A DNA stretch of 64,000 bases. Source: QKTW01 sp052161885. GTDB taxonomy: Bacteria > Bacteroidota > Bacteroidia > Chitinophagales > Chitinophagaceae. Under the pieces are notes generated by a model. It was not told the origin of the DNA, searched no databases, and was given only the letters and a program-made list of their open reading frames with translations. Both the position numbers and the translations under genes were made by a program. Positions 43,053 to 51,538 of the stretch are shown one piece after another (the stretch's first letter is position 1; each line of letters opens with the position of its first letter). The stretch is taken from the NCBI GenBank assembly GCA_052161885.1, contig CP197396.1:5146001-5210000 (forward strand), written 5' to 3'.

Positions 43053-44309
43053 CTATTGCGCCTGCTCTTCCCATATTTGTGCCAGGTGCACACATATTTC
43101 TACTGCTTTTTCCATATCCTGCACGCTTACATATTCCTGCTTGGAGTGGATGCCCATTTCTCCTGTAAACAGGTTGGGACAAGGCATACCTATAAAGGAA
43201 AGTCTTGCGCCATCAGTACCGCCGCGTATGCTGATGCGTTCCGCTTGTATGCCGCTGCGTTTATATGCCTCAGCTGCATAGTCCATTACCTGGGGGTGAT
43301 GGTCCAGCACTTCTTTCATATTGCGGTATTGCTCTTTTATTACAAACTCCGTCTGCACACCGGGATAGAGGAGTGCGGCTTTATTAACGAGCTCGCGCAG
43401 GCGTTCTTCGTGCCGTGCCAGCTGCGGGGTTTCAAAGTCGCGGATGATGAAAGATACGGTCGCTTTTTCGAGCATACCTTCCATATGTACCGGATGTACG
43501 AAGCCTTCCTTGCCGGCAGTTGTTTCCGGGCTCCAGGAGTCATTGGGCAGCATGCCTACAAATGCCGCTGCCGCCTTGATGGCATTTACCAGCTTGCCTT
43601 TGGCATAACCGGGGTGCGCGCTTACTCCGTGGAAGGTAACGGTTACCGCGTCTGCACTGAAGTTCTCGCCTTCAAGATGTCCGCGTTCGCCGCCGTCCAG
43701 CGTATAACCGAAGTCTGCGCCGAGTTTTTTCATATCTACCTTATTTACACCACGTCCTACTTCTTCATCTGGTGTAAACAGGATGCGTATTTTGCCGTGT
43801 TTTATCTCCGGGTGCTGTATGAGATAAGCTGCAAGATCCATGATAATAGCAACGCCTGCTTTGTCGTCCGCTCCCAGCAAAGTGGTACCGGAGGCGGTGA
43901 TGATATCGTCGCCGATACGTTGTTTCAGGTAAGGATGCTCATGTGTATTGATCACGATTGCAGGGTCATCCGGCAGCACGATTTCACGGCCGTCCCATTT
44001 CGGGTGCAGTACAGGTTTTACACCTGCGCCGCTGCAATCGGGCGCTGTATCCACATGTGAGCAAAAACACAGTACAGGAGTGTTTGCTTTATCTGTGGTG
44101 GCCGGTATTGTAGCATATACATAGCCATGTTCGTCCAGTTCGGCATCGGTGACGCCAATTGCCTTCAGTTCCGTTACGAGTATATGGCTCAGGTCTTTCT
44201 GTTTTTCGGTGGATGGCTGTGTGGGAGATGCCGGGTCGCTTTGCGTGTCGATCTGAACATAACGCATAAAACGTTCCGCAGCGGTATGATTATAGCCTGA
44301 AATAGACAT
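43053..44309 (-). CDS. pepT: Peptidase T (tripeptide aminopeptidase)
   Basis: A 418-aa M20B metallopeptidase that removes N-terminal residues from tripeptides in the cytosol. The ATG at 44309 is chosen over the longer frame to 44339. Blocks: TAAERFMRYVQIDTQSDP, CFCSHVDTAPD (zinc His and Asp), LLGADDKAGVAI, FTPDEEVGRGVNKVD (catalytic Glu), YTLDGGERGHLEGENF, and GGTDGARLSFIGMPCPN. Complete and of normal length. Confidence 0.95.
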   Translation of the reverse strand: MSISGYNHTAAERFMRYVQIDTQSDPASPTQPSTEKQKDLSHILVTELKAIGVTDAELDEHGYVYATIPATTDKANTPVLCFCSHVDTAPDCSGAGVKPVLHPKWDGREIVLPDDPAIVINTHEHPYLKQRIGDDIITASGTTLLGADDKAGVAIIMDLAAYLIQHPEIKHGKIRILFTPDEEVGRGVNKVDMKKLGADFGYTLDGGERGHLEGENFSADAVTVTFHGVSAHPGYAKGKLVNAIKAAAAFVGMLPNDSWSPETTAGKEGFVHPVHMEGMLEKATVSFIIRDFETPQLARHEERLRELVNKAALLYPGVQTEFVIKEQYRNMKEVLDHHPQVMDYAAEAYKRSGIQAERISIRGGTDGARLSFIGMPCPNLFTGEMGIHSKQEYVSVQDMEKAVEICVHLAQIWEEQAQ

Positions 44310-44392
44310 GTAGATAAAATTTGCGCGTAAATTTAACATTAAGCGGGCAAGAAAAGATGGGATCGGGCAAACTATTGTAAATTTGAGTACCC

Positions 44393-44974
44393 ATGGATGC
44401 TTTGCATAATATTACATTCTCGCAGATTCTTACAGTAACGTTCACTTTATTTGCCGTTATTGATATGCTGGGTTCTATACCGGTACTTATCGGGCTTAAG
44501 TCCAAAATGGGACGTATAGACTCTACACAGGCTACCCTGGTATCCGGTGCGCTGATGATCATTTTCTTCTTTGTGGGCGATCAGCTGCTGAATATAATGG
44601 GAGTAGACGTGCATTCTTTTGCCATTGCAGGGTCTATTGTTATTTTTCTTCTTGGGCTGGAAATGGTACTTGGGCTGGAATTTTTTAAAGGCGAGCACGA
44701 TAATAAGTCGGGAAATGTAGTACCTATTGCCTTTCCGCTGATAGCCGGGTCCGGTACGCTTACTACCATTATGTCGCTGAAAGCTGCTTATAACCAGTAC
44801 ACAATTCTGATCGGGATATTAATCAATCTTGTGATCGTATTTTTCTGCCTGAGGTCTATAAATGCTATTGAACGGCTGCTGGGGCCGTCCGGAATTGCGA
44901 TGGTACGTAAATTTTTCGGAGTAATTCTGCTGGCAATATCCATAAAGATATTCCGGAATAATGTTCATTTCTGA
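44393..44974 (+). CDS. MarC family integral membrane protein
   Basis: A 193-aa protein with six predicted membrane helices. MarC-type hallmarks are LFAVIDMLGSIPVLIGL near the start, the re-entrant GNVVPIAFPLIAGSGTLTTIM, and GIAMVRKFFGVILLAISIKI at the end. The family (formerly linked to multiple-antibiotic resistance) has no confirmed substrate. Single-gene unit. Confidence 0.92.
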   Translation: MDALHNITFSQILTVTFTLFAVIDMLGSIPVLIGLKSKMGRIDSTQATLVSGALMIIFFFVGDQLLNIMGVDVHSFAIAGSIVIFLLGLEMVLGLEFFKGEHDNKSGNVVPIAFPLIAGSGTLTTIMSLKAAYNQYTILIGILINLVIVFFCLRSINAIERLLGPSGIAMVRKFFGVILLAISIKIFRNNVHF

Positions 44975-44978
44975 ACTC

Positions 44979-45058
44979 TGTCATCCTGAGCGTAATCGAC
45001 GGAGCCCTTAATATTAAGGTTCTCCCGATGGTTGTCGGGATGCGTTCACTATGACAAT
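44979..45058. repeat. REP-like dispersed repeat, copy 2
   Basis: Ends TGTCATCCTGAGCG and TGCGTTCACTATGACA are nearly inverted. The middle has a hairpin (CCCGATGGTTGTCGGG). It is a degenerate Bacteroidetes intergenic element, placed between marC and the next gene on the opposite strand. Confidence 0.5.
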
Positions 45059-45064
45059 GGCGTT

Positions 45065-45595
45065 TTAATTGAGCAGATGCCGCTGCCTTTTGAGCATTTT
45101 TATCTTGGGCATGATCACCGCTTCTTCCACGCAAAACAGCTCTGTAAGTGTATGATTGAGCACAATAAGCTCATTCTGAAGTATTTTACACTCATGGTGG
45201 ACATGATATTCTGATTCCCTGAGCGGCGGCATAATCAGGTCTATCCGGGAAATGATTTCCATGAGCTTGGCATGGGCGGCTTTAATACCTTTTACCTGGT
45301 GTCTTTCGGCAATGTTTGTACAACAGTCTGCAGGTTGTTCGTAAAGCTCAGAGATACAAGGGGTAATTACAGCACGGCAGATGCGTATTTCCTGGCGTAT
45401 TTCTTCAAGAATGCGCGCATAAAGGCTTGCAAAAAGAGAGACGGAAGGAGGGAAATTGTTAAGGGTAAGCTTGCTGGCCATATTGCAGATTTTCTCGCAG
45501 GAATCGACCAGCTGATCATAATAATCGCTGCTTAACTGTTCCGCCAGAACCTGAAGGTTATTTTCCTGATACCGGGAGAAGAGCAATTTGGTCAT
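45065..45595 (-). CDS. Helical protein, weakly hemerythrin-like
   Basis: 176 aa, all-helical, cytosolic. The last helix pair (YHVHHECKILQNELIVLNHTL, given here as two parts, then CVEEAVIMPKI) is reminiscent of the HHE motifs of hemerythrin-like domains, with Cys residues (CCTN, ICRAV) in the middle. The N-terminal metal histidines are not evident. It could be a di-iron repair or sensor protein, or unrelated. The leader contains a palindrome, TGCAAATTTGCA. Confidence 0.4.
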   Translation of the reverse strand: MTKLLFSRYQENNLQVLAEQLSSDYYDQLVDSCEKICNMASKLTLNNFPPSVSLFASLYARILEEIRQEIRICRAVITPCISELYEQPADCCTNIAERHQVKGIKAAHAKLMEIISRIDLIMPPLRESEYHVHHECKILQNELIVLNHTLTELFCVEEAVIMPKIKMLKRQRHLLN

Positions 45596-45681
45596 TTTGG
45601 TTTCTTTTTTAGTGAAAGTAAAATACAGGTGCCGGTTAAGCTATAACTATGCTCATCAGAAAAGATGATCCTGGTCATTTT

Positions 45682-45693
45682 TGCAAATTTGCA
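45682..45693. promoter_or_regulatory. 12-bp palindrome upstream of the helical protein gene
   Basis: TGCAAATTTGCA is fully self-complementary and lies 87 bases upstream of the ATG at 45595. A regulator site is possible, but no partner is known. Confidence 0.3.
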
Positions 45694-45794
45694 CTGCCTG
45701 GGCCTCTTCTCTGCAGATTTGCGTTTTTGCCCGGTAAAAGTAACAAATTATATACAACAATTCCTAACGAAGAAAAATTATAGATATATAAAAT

Positions 45795-45831
45795 AAAAAA
45801 AAGATGTCCGGCAAGCCGGACATCTTTTTTT
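45795..45831 (-). terminator. Terminator of the ribosomal cluster
   Basis: AAGATGTCCGGC (45801-45812) pairs perfectly with 45815-45826 around AA, with extending A/T runs. It ends rplL transcription and thereby separates it from any rpoB gene. Confidence 0.92.
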
Positions 45832-45848
45832 GTATATGATTTTGAAAA

Positions 45849-46217
45849 TTAAGCGATTTCAACTTCAGCACCAGCTTCAGTCAGCTTAGCTTTCAGATCT
45901 TCAGCTTCAGCTTTGCTTACGCCTTCTTTTACAGCTTTAGGAGCACCGTCTACCAGTTCCTTAGCTTCTTTCAGACCGAGACCTGTAAGTTCTTTAACGA
46001 TCTTAACAACGTTCAGTTTAGAAGCACCACCGCTTTTCAGGATAACGTTGAAAGAAGTTTTTTCTTCTACTGCAGGACCAGCAGCAGGGCCAGAAACTAC
46101 AACTGCAGCAGCAGCCGGTTCGATGCCGTATTCTGATTTCAGTACATCAGCCAGTTCCTGTACGTCTTTTACAGTAAGGCTAACCAGTTGTTCTGCAAGA
46201 GCTTTAATGTCTGCCAT
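45849..46217 (-). CDS. rplL: 50S ribosomal protein L7/L12
   Basis: A 122-aa stalk protein that contacts translation factors. The N-terminal dimer domain (ALAEQLVSLTVKDVQELADVL) leads to an Ala-rich hinge (PAAAAVVVSGPAAGPAVEEK) and the C-terminal factor-binding domain (NVVKIVKELTGLGLKEAKELVD). All are in the normal order. It is the last gene of the rplK-rplA-rplJ-rplL cluster, followed by a strong terminator rather than by rpoB. Confidence 0.97.
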   Translation of the reverse strand: MADIKALAEQLVSLTVKDVQELADVLKSEYGIEPAAAAVVVSGPAAGPAVEEKTSFNVILKSGGASKLNVVKIVKELTGLGLKEAKELVDGAPKAVKEGVSKAEAEDLKAKLTEAGAEVEIA

Positions 46218-46339
46218 TTTATTATAGTTTTTTTGTTTTTTTAAAATTGTTTGTTGTATATATTGACTTGGAAGCCGTTTTTAATGGCTCAATAGCTCAA
46301 CGGTGCGATTAGGCAGTTATTAATTGAGATATTGAGCAA

Positions 46340-46357
46340 TTACGCAATTGCGTAATC
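46340..46357. promoter_or_regulatory. 18-bp perfect palindrome between rplJ and rplL
   Basis: ATTACGCAATTGCGTAAT lies 4 bases after the rplJ stop in the 144-base rplJ-rplL gap. The gap is long for this pair. The palindrome may be an RNA hairpin that sets the L12:L10 output ratio, or a chance repeat. Confidence 0.45.
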
Positions 46358-46361
46358 AAAA

Positions 46362-46934
46362 TTACTCAGCAGCAGGTGTTTCAGCAGCGTCAGCAGCTGG
46401 TGCATCTGTAGCAGGAGTTTCAGCAGCAGTTGTACCTTCTGCTTTTTGTTCGTGGTGGTGCAGAAGCGCAGCCAGAACGCGTTTAGCAGGCGATTGCAGC
46501 AATCCGATAACTTCGCCGATAAGCTCGTTTTTCGTTTTGATGTTTTTCAGGTTGTCCAGCTGGTTATCGCCCATGAAGATATCTTCACCGATGAAAGCAG
46601 CTTTCAGAACTGGTTTTTCGCCTTTTGAAGCTGTACGGAAAGAGCTGATGATTACAGCCGGCTCTTTCGGAGACTCAGAGAACATAAGGGCAGTAACGCC
46701 GTGCAGGGCATCGTAGATACCTGCGTATTTCTCAGCATTGAGTGCTTCGAGTGCTTTTTTGATAAGTGTATTTTTAGCCACTTTCATCTCCACATTCTTT
46801 TCGAAGCAGGAGCGGCGCAGTTGGCTCACTTGTTCTACCGTAAGTGATTCGGTATTTGTGATATAAAAGTTGTCATACTGAGAAAACTTTTCTTTCAGTA
46901 TTTCTATTGCTTCTGATTTTTGAGCTGGTGTCAT
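46362..46934 (-). CDS. rplJ: 50S ribosomal protein L10
   Basis: A 190-aa stalk-base protein. Signature blocks: QKSEAIEILKEKFSQYD, the RNA-binding RRSCFEKNVEMKVAKNTLIKKA (two parts), and FIGEDIFMGDNQLDN. Its C-terminus, LLHHHEQKAEGTT, then an acidic Ala/Thr-rich tail (ETPATDAPAADAAETPAAE), is longer than usual. The Ala-rich tail is the docking helix region for L12. It lies 48 bases after rplA. Confidence 0.96.
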   Translation of the reverse strand: MTPAQKSEAIEILKEKFSQYDNFYITNTESLTVEQVSQLRRSCFEKNVEMKVAKNTLIKKALEALNAEKYAGIYDALHGVTALMFSESPKEPAVIISSFRTASKGEKPVLKAAFIGEDIFMGDNQLDNLKNIKTKNELIGEVIGLLQSPAKRVLAALLHHHEQKAEGTTAAETPATDAPAADAAETPAAE

Positions 46935-46982
46935 TGCTTGTTTTTTAAAAGGATTAAGAAAACCGCGGTTTCACGTTCACAA

Positions 46983-47672
46983 TTAGGCTACAGTTTTCGT
47001 ATCGATTACCAGACCAGGACTCATGGTAGCAGCCATGCTGATGCCTTTCAGGTAAGTACCTTTGGCAGTGGCAGGCTTCATGCGGATCAGCGTATTGATC
47101 AGCTCCTGAGCGTTTTCTGCAATCTTTTTAGGTTCGAAAGAGATGCGGCCGATGGAAGCGTGAATGATACCGGCTTTGTCAATCTTAAAGGCAATTTTAC
47201 CACCTTTTACCTCTGTTACAGCAGCAGCTACATCATTGGTAACGGTACCTGTTTTAGGGTTCGGCATGAGGTTACGCGGGCCGAGGATTTTACCAAGTTT
47301 ACCGATTTTAGGCATTACAGAAGGTGTAGCAACGATTACGTCTACATCTGTCCAGCCGCCTTCGATTTTGGCAACGAATTCATCCAGACCTACGAAATCA
47401 GCACCTGCAGCTTTCGCTTCGGCTTCTTTGTCGGGAGTACACAGAACCAGTACACGTTTAGTTTTACCGGTACCGTGCGGAAGAGATACAGTACCACGGA
47501 TAGCCTGGTCTGCTTTTTTAGGATCCACACCCAGACGGATGTGAACGTCTACTGAGCTGTCAAACTTGGTGCAGTTGATATCTTTTACCAGTGCAGCAGC
47601 TTCAGCCAGTGTGTATACTTTATTTTTATCAAGTTTAGCTTCTACAGCTTTTCTTTTTTTAGTGATTGCCAT
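46983..47672 (-). CDS. rplA: 50S ribosomal protein L1
   Basis: A 229-aa protein that binds 23S rRNA and its own mRNA. Blocks: KDINCTKFDSSVDVHIRLGVDPKKADQ (split here as two neighbouring stretches), GRNLM-like LGPRNLMPNPKTGTVT, GKIAFKIDKAGIIHASIGR. It is complete. Between rplK and rplJ in the usual order. Confidence 0.97.
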   Translation of the reverse strand: MAITKKRKAVEAKLDKNKVYTLAEAAALVKDINCTKFDSSVDVHIRLGVDPKKADQAIRGTVSLPHGTGKTKRVLVLCTPDKEAEAKAAGADFVGLDEFVAKIEGGWTDVDVIVATPSVMPKIGKLGKILGPRNLMPNPKTGTVTNDVAAAVTEVKGGKIAFKIDKAGIIHASIGRISFEPKKIAENAQELINTLIRMKPATAKGTYLKGISMAATMSPGLVIDTKTVA

Positions 47673-47705
47673 CGCTACAAAAAATTAATAAGGTGAACCA
47701 ATAAA

Positions 47706-48149
47706 TTATTCAGCCCAGGGAGCTGTGCCTTCAACAGTGAGACCCATGCTGCGTGCAGTACCGGCTACCATGCGCATTGCGCTTTCAACGGTAAAGCAGT
47801 TCAGATCGGGCATTTTGTCTTTGGCGATCTCTTCAACCTGAGCCCAGGTTACCTTACCTACTTTGTTACGGTTAGGCTCTTTAGAACCCTTAGATACTTT
47901 AGAAGCATCCATCAGCTGTACAGCAGCAGGAGGTGTTTTGATAACGAAGTCGAAAGACTTATCAGCGAAAACTGTGATTACTACGGGCAGTACTTTACCC
48001 ATTTTGTCCTGTGTACGAGCATTGAATTGCTTACAGAACTCCATAATGTTTACGCCCTTGGAACCGAGTGCGGGACCGATTGGGGGCGCCGGATTGGCTT
48101 GGCCGCCTTTAACTTGCAGCTTCACAAAGCCAGTGATTTCTTTAGCCAT
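47706..48149 (-). CDS. rplK: 50S ribosomal protein L11
   Basis: A 147-aa protein of the GTPase-associated centre. Blocks: LQVKGGQANPAPPIGPALG, GVNIMEFCKQFNA, FVIKTPPAAVQL, and the C-terminal RNA-binding MRMVAGTARSMGLTVEG. It is the first gene of the ribosomal cluster and has its own promoter (TACTTTTG) 84 bases upstream. Confidence 0.97.
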   Translation of the reverse strand: MAKEITGFVKLQVKGGQANPAPPIGPALGSKGVNIMEFCKQFNARTQDKMGKVLPVVITVFADKSFDFVIKTPPAAVQLMDASKVSKGSKEPNRNKVGKVTWAQVEEIAKDKMPDLNCFTVESAMRMVAGTARSMGLTVEGTAPWAE

Positions 48150-48232
48150 GTTCTTCTTTTTTGGTTTTAACGAGTTTTTGAAGACTCTCCCAAATGCAAC
48201 CTTATAATAAGAGCAATCTAGGAATTGGAGCG

Positions 48233-48240
48233 CAAAAGTA
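48233..48240 (-). promoter_or_regulatory. -7 promoter element of rplK
   Basis: On the minus strand TACTTTTG matches TAnnTTTG. A TTTG lies 15 bases upstream, closer than the usual 18-20, so the -33 part is doubtful. The remainder of the 354-base gap to the TPR gene shows nothing further, apart from a GTTAATTGGTTAA-like direct repeat around 48299. Confidence 0.55.
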
Positions 48241-48503
48241 AATTATTTTTCCTTTCAAAGCGCATTTTTCCTGATGTATTTTTAATAGATAGACGACTGG
48301 TTAATTGGTTAAAAGGTTAACGGGTAAAAGGATTAGTAATTGTTTTTGGTTTAATTTTTTTATAATCAATGTCTTATATGATTTTTTAGCACACCCGGTC
48401 CATTCTTTGCCAGAAAAAGCAGTGCCAAAGGATAACAAGCCCTATCTTATTTTCCAGGGAGTGAATCCTGTTATTTCTTTTGTGCTGGCGGCAAAAATGA
48501 TTA

Positions 48504-49469
48504 TCACCAGCCCTTTTCCTGTATGATTTTTCCCAGCCTTTCCTTTTCTTTTTGCATCTGGCCGGTAAGCTGCAGCTGATCTATAAGATTATATGTATTT
48601 ACTACAGCGTCATAGTACCATGGCATTTCGTCGCTCAGGGCTTTCAGTTTGGCAAAGCCTTTGAGGTGCTCTTTTTTCTCAATCAGGAAAAAGGCATACT
48701 GGCTTCTGAAATAAGGGCTGTAGTAAAATTCTTCGTTTGCCCATTCCCAGTGCTCTGTTGTGACTTCTTTGTCTTCCCTTAGCCAGGCAACGGCATAGAC
48801 CGGTGAATTGACAAGATCGCCATCAAACCCGAGCAGATTGTACAGGTGCATGCTCATTTCTTTATCAGTGGGCAGCCGTACAGCCAGTATCCTGTTATAC
48901 AGCTCATGTGCTTCTGTATGGCGGCCGGAGGTGTGCAGTATATCCGCTTGTACCCTGGTGGTGCGGATGTTCTCCGGTTCCAGTTCATTTGCTTTTTCAC
49001 AGCATTTAAGTGCTATATCATTATTTGAAAGGATAAAATGCGTTCTCGCGAGGGCATTCCAGTAATTGGCAGCTGCAACATCTTTTTCCTTTGCCTGTTC
49101 CGACATTTCAAGTGCTTTTAGTGCATACCTGTCGTCGTTATAACGTTCTATTACCTGCCAGAGCTCCAGCTGTTTTCCCAGAAAGTTGTCATATATCGAA
49201 TACAGGATGCCTCTTCTGTCTGCCAGCGACCGTACGGTTTTCCACGTGTCGTATTGTTCCGGAAAGGCCGCTGCAAAAGACATTATTTCATCAGTTTCGC
49301 TGTTCCGCATGCGCAGGTCTACGGGAATGCCGGGCTTTGAGTAGTACCGGGGTATTGTAGCCAGGAATTCCTCCTCAAACCTTTGTACGTCCGGATCTGC
49401 GGTTATGCCGGTATCATCTTTTTGTGGTATTTCCTGCTCCCTGCTTTTTAAAAAATCGAAAAGGCCCAT
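48504..49469 (-). CDS. TPR-like hypothetical protein
   Basis: 321 aa, helical, cytosolic. It has about three helix pairs spaced like tetratricopeptide repeats (AAANYWNALARTHFILSNND, ALKCCEKANELEPENI, TRVQADILHTSGRHTEAHEL). The N-terminal region (LFDFLKSREQEI) and the C-terminal FFLIEKKEHLKGFAKLKALS are less clear. It likely mediates protein contacts. It begins 15 bases after the mqo stop on the same strand, so it may share its transcript. Confidence 0.65.
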   Translation of the reverse strand: MGLFDFLKSREQEIPQKDDTGITADPDVQRFEEEFLATIPRYYSKPGIPVDLRMRNSETDEIMSFAAAFPEQYDTWKTVRSLADRRGILYSIYDNFLGKQLELWQVIERYNDDRYALKALEMSEQAKEKDVAAANYWNALARTHFILSNNDIALKCCEKANELEPENIRTTRVQADILHTSGRHTEAHELYNRILAVRLPTDKEMSMHLYNLLGFDGDLVNSPVYAVAWLREDKEVTTEHWEWANEEFYYSPYFRSQYAFFLIEKKEHLKGFAKLKALSDEMPWYYDAVVNTYNLIDQLQLTGQMQKEKERLGKIIQEKGW

Positions 49470-49484
49470 AGTTATTTATAATGT

Positions 49485-51002
49485 TTATCCTACAATAGTA
49501 GTAGTTGTTTCTAAGCCAAGCACACGGCTTGTACGTGCACGTATTTTTTCACAGAGCTCATGATCATCTGCCAGCTGCTTGCCATAAGTCGGGATCATCT
49601 CTTTCAGTTTTGCCTGCCATTCCGGTGATGTTACCTTGTCTTTAAAGCAGCGTGTCAGCAGGTCCAGCATAATAGGAACAGCAGTAGAAGCGCCCGGAGA
49701 AGCGCCCAGCAGTGCAGCTATAGAGCCGTCGGCTGCATTTACGATCTCCGTGCCGAACTCCAATACGCCGCCTTCTTCCTCATCTTTTTTGATCACCTGT
49801 ACGCGCTGACCGGCTATTTTCAGTTCCCAGTCTTCGTCATGTGCTTCGGGGAGGTACTCGCGCAGCGCATCTACACGTTCTTCGGGTGAAAGACGCAACT
49901 GCTGTATCAGGTAGCGGGTAAGTGGTATATTATGGAAACCGGCCGCCAGCATGGGGCGTATGTTGCCGATCTGTATAGACAATGGGAGATCAAGCAGGGA
50001 GCCGTTTTTGAGGAAACGGGTAGAAAAGCCGGCAAACGGACCAAACAGCAAAGCCTGTTTTCCGTCGATGATGCGCGTATCCAGGTGCGGAACAGACATA
50101 GGTGGCGTTCCTACACCTGCCTTGCCATATACTTTGGCATGATGCCGCTCCACGACACGCGGATTGTTGCACACCAGCCACTGGCCGCTTACGGGGAAAC
50201 CACCAAAACCTTTTGCCTCAGGAATATCTGTTTTCTCCAGCAAAGGCAATGCTCCGCCACCGGCACCTATGAATACAAATTTTGCACGGATTTTTTTCTT
50301 TATATGACCTACAGCTGCACTATCCTTTACCGTTACATGCCAGTAGCCCTCATCATCCTGCCACAGGTCACGCACTTCGTGGCTGAGGTTCAGATTAACA
50401 TCGCCGAAGGTTTCAAGATGCTCAAACAGGCTGCGGGTAAGGTCGCCGAAATTTACATCAGTGCCCAGTTCCATGCGGGTGGCTGCTACTTTCTGCTGCG
50501 GATCACGTCCTTCCATTACCAGCGGGATCCATTCTGCCAGCACTTTAGGATCATCAGAGAACTGCATACCATGAAACAGTGCGGTATTATGTAAGGCAGC
50601 ATGGCGCTTGCGCAGGTACTCCACATTTTCATCGCCCCATACAAAACTCATATGCGGTATACTGTGGATGAAGGTCTGCGGTGTTTTTATTTTATTGTGC
50701 TCTATCAGGTAAGACCAGAACTGTTTGGACGCTTCAAACTGGCTGGCAATTTTTTCTGCTTTTGATATATCTATGCTGCCATCTTCTTTTTCCGGCGTGT
50801 AATTCAGCTCGCAGAAAGCAGAGTGCCCGGTGCCTGCATTATTCCATGCATCGGAGCTTTCGCCGGCTACAGCATTCAGACGTTCGTAAATCTCGATTTT
50901 GAGGCCGGGCTGCAGTTCTTTAAGCATAGTGCCGAGGGTGGCGCTCATAATACCTGCGCCTATCAATATCACATCTGTATCCGGGAGGTGGATGCTGCTC
51001 AT
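49485..51002 (-). CDS. mqo: Malate:quinone oxidoreductase
   Basis: A 505-aa FAD enzyme that oxidises malate to oxaloacetate and reduces menaquinone at the membrane. The N-terminal DVILIGAGIMSATLGTML binds FAD. Family blocks follow: WNNAGTGHSAFCELNYT, ATRMELGTDVNFGDLTR, GAGGGALPLLEKTDIPE, GFPVSGQWL, and GTPPMSVPHLDTRIIDG. It probably replaces soluble malate dehydrogenase. A promoter of Bacteroidetes type precedes it. Confidence 0.95.
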   Translation of the reverse strand: MSSIHLPDTDVILIGAGIMSATLGTMLKELQPGLKIEIYERLNAVAGESSDAWNNAGTGHSAFCELNYTPEKEDGSIDISKAEKIASQFEASKQFWSYLIEHNKIKTPQTFIHSIPHMSFVWGDENVEYLRKRHAALHNTALFHGMQFSDDPKVLAEWIPLVMEGRDPQQKVAATRMELGTDVNFGDLTRSLFEHLETFGDVNLNLSHEVRDLWQDDEGYWHVTVKDSAAVGHIKKKIRAKFVFIGAGGGALPLLEKTDIPEAKGFGGFPVSGQWLVCNNPRVVERHHAKVYGKAGVGTPPMSVPHLDTRIIDGKQALLFGPFAGFSTRFLKNGSLLDLPLSIQIGNIRPMLAAGFHNIPLTRYLIQQLRLSPEERVDALREYLPEAHDEDWELKIAGQRVQVIKKDEEEGGVLEFGTEIVNAADGSIAALLGASPGASTAVPIMLDLLTRCFKDKVTSPEWQAKLKEMIPTYGKQLADDHELCEKIRARTSRVLGLETTTTIVG

Positions 51003-51028
51003 CTTTTATGTCTTTTTAAAAAGGAGTT

Positions 51029-51057
51029 GAAAGTTACTATGAAAATGAATACAGCAA
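51029..51057 (-). promoter_or_regulatory. Promoter of mqo
   Basis: On the minus strand TTG (51057-51055), 18 bases, then TAACTTTC (51036-51029), one base off TAnnTTTG. Transcription would start near 51022. The remaining 480 bases to 51538 hold no gene I can support. Confidence 0.5.
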
Positions 51058-51538
51058 TATGAAGCAATTTTTATGCCTTTGATAAAAAGGCTGCGGGTTT
51101 CCTGCCGGCGTTTTTATCGCCGCAGTATTTTGTGCGTGACGGTACCGCACTCAATATTGCAGATTGCAGTGACAAAAGCTGTATCTGTAATGCCGAAAAC
51201 TGCATTTTTCCTTTTGGATTAATGAATAGCCAGCTTTTGAAGGCCCTGAGCTTCGTGTCATTAACAATTCTGATAACAAAATCCCTTCCGTTCATTTTTG
51301 CAGATCCGGGAGAAATGCCGTTGCCTTAAGAAACCTTACGTCTAAAGGGTTTGAGCGTTTACCACCGTACCCGTATTTTCTTTTCTGTTGCTTCTTTTTC
51401 TTGCCGGGATGTAAATCATTTGTTAAGTGGCATTTTGCAAGTGGCTTATTTACAATTGGTTAACCAGCTATCAGCTGCCGGCGATACATCTTTGTGTTAC
51501 AAAACGATCAAACACAACCATTACAACAACCAGCCAAC

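Noticed and set aside
43056..44060. 334-aa plus-strand ORF antisense to pepT
   Set aside because: pepT is complete with all metal motifs; the antisense frame has no domain.
48305..48526. 73-aa plus-strand ORF near the TPR gene
   Set aside because: Low-complexity start, no domain, and overlaps the end of the TPR gene.
51071..51295. 74-aa minus-strand ORF in the mqo upstream gap
   Set aside because: Overlaps other open frames, has no recognised domain or convincing start, and abuts the mqo promoter. It may be a gene, but I cannot support it.
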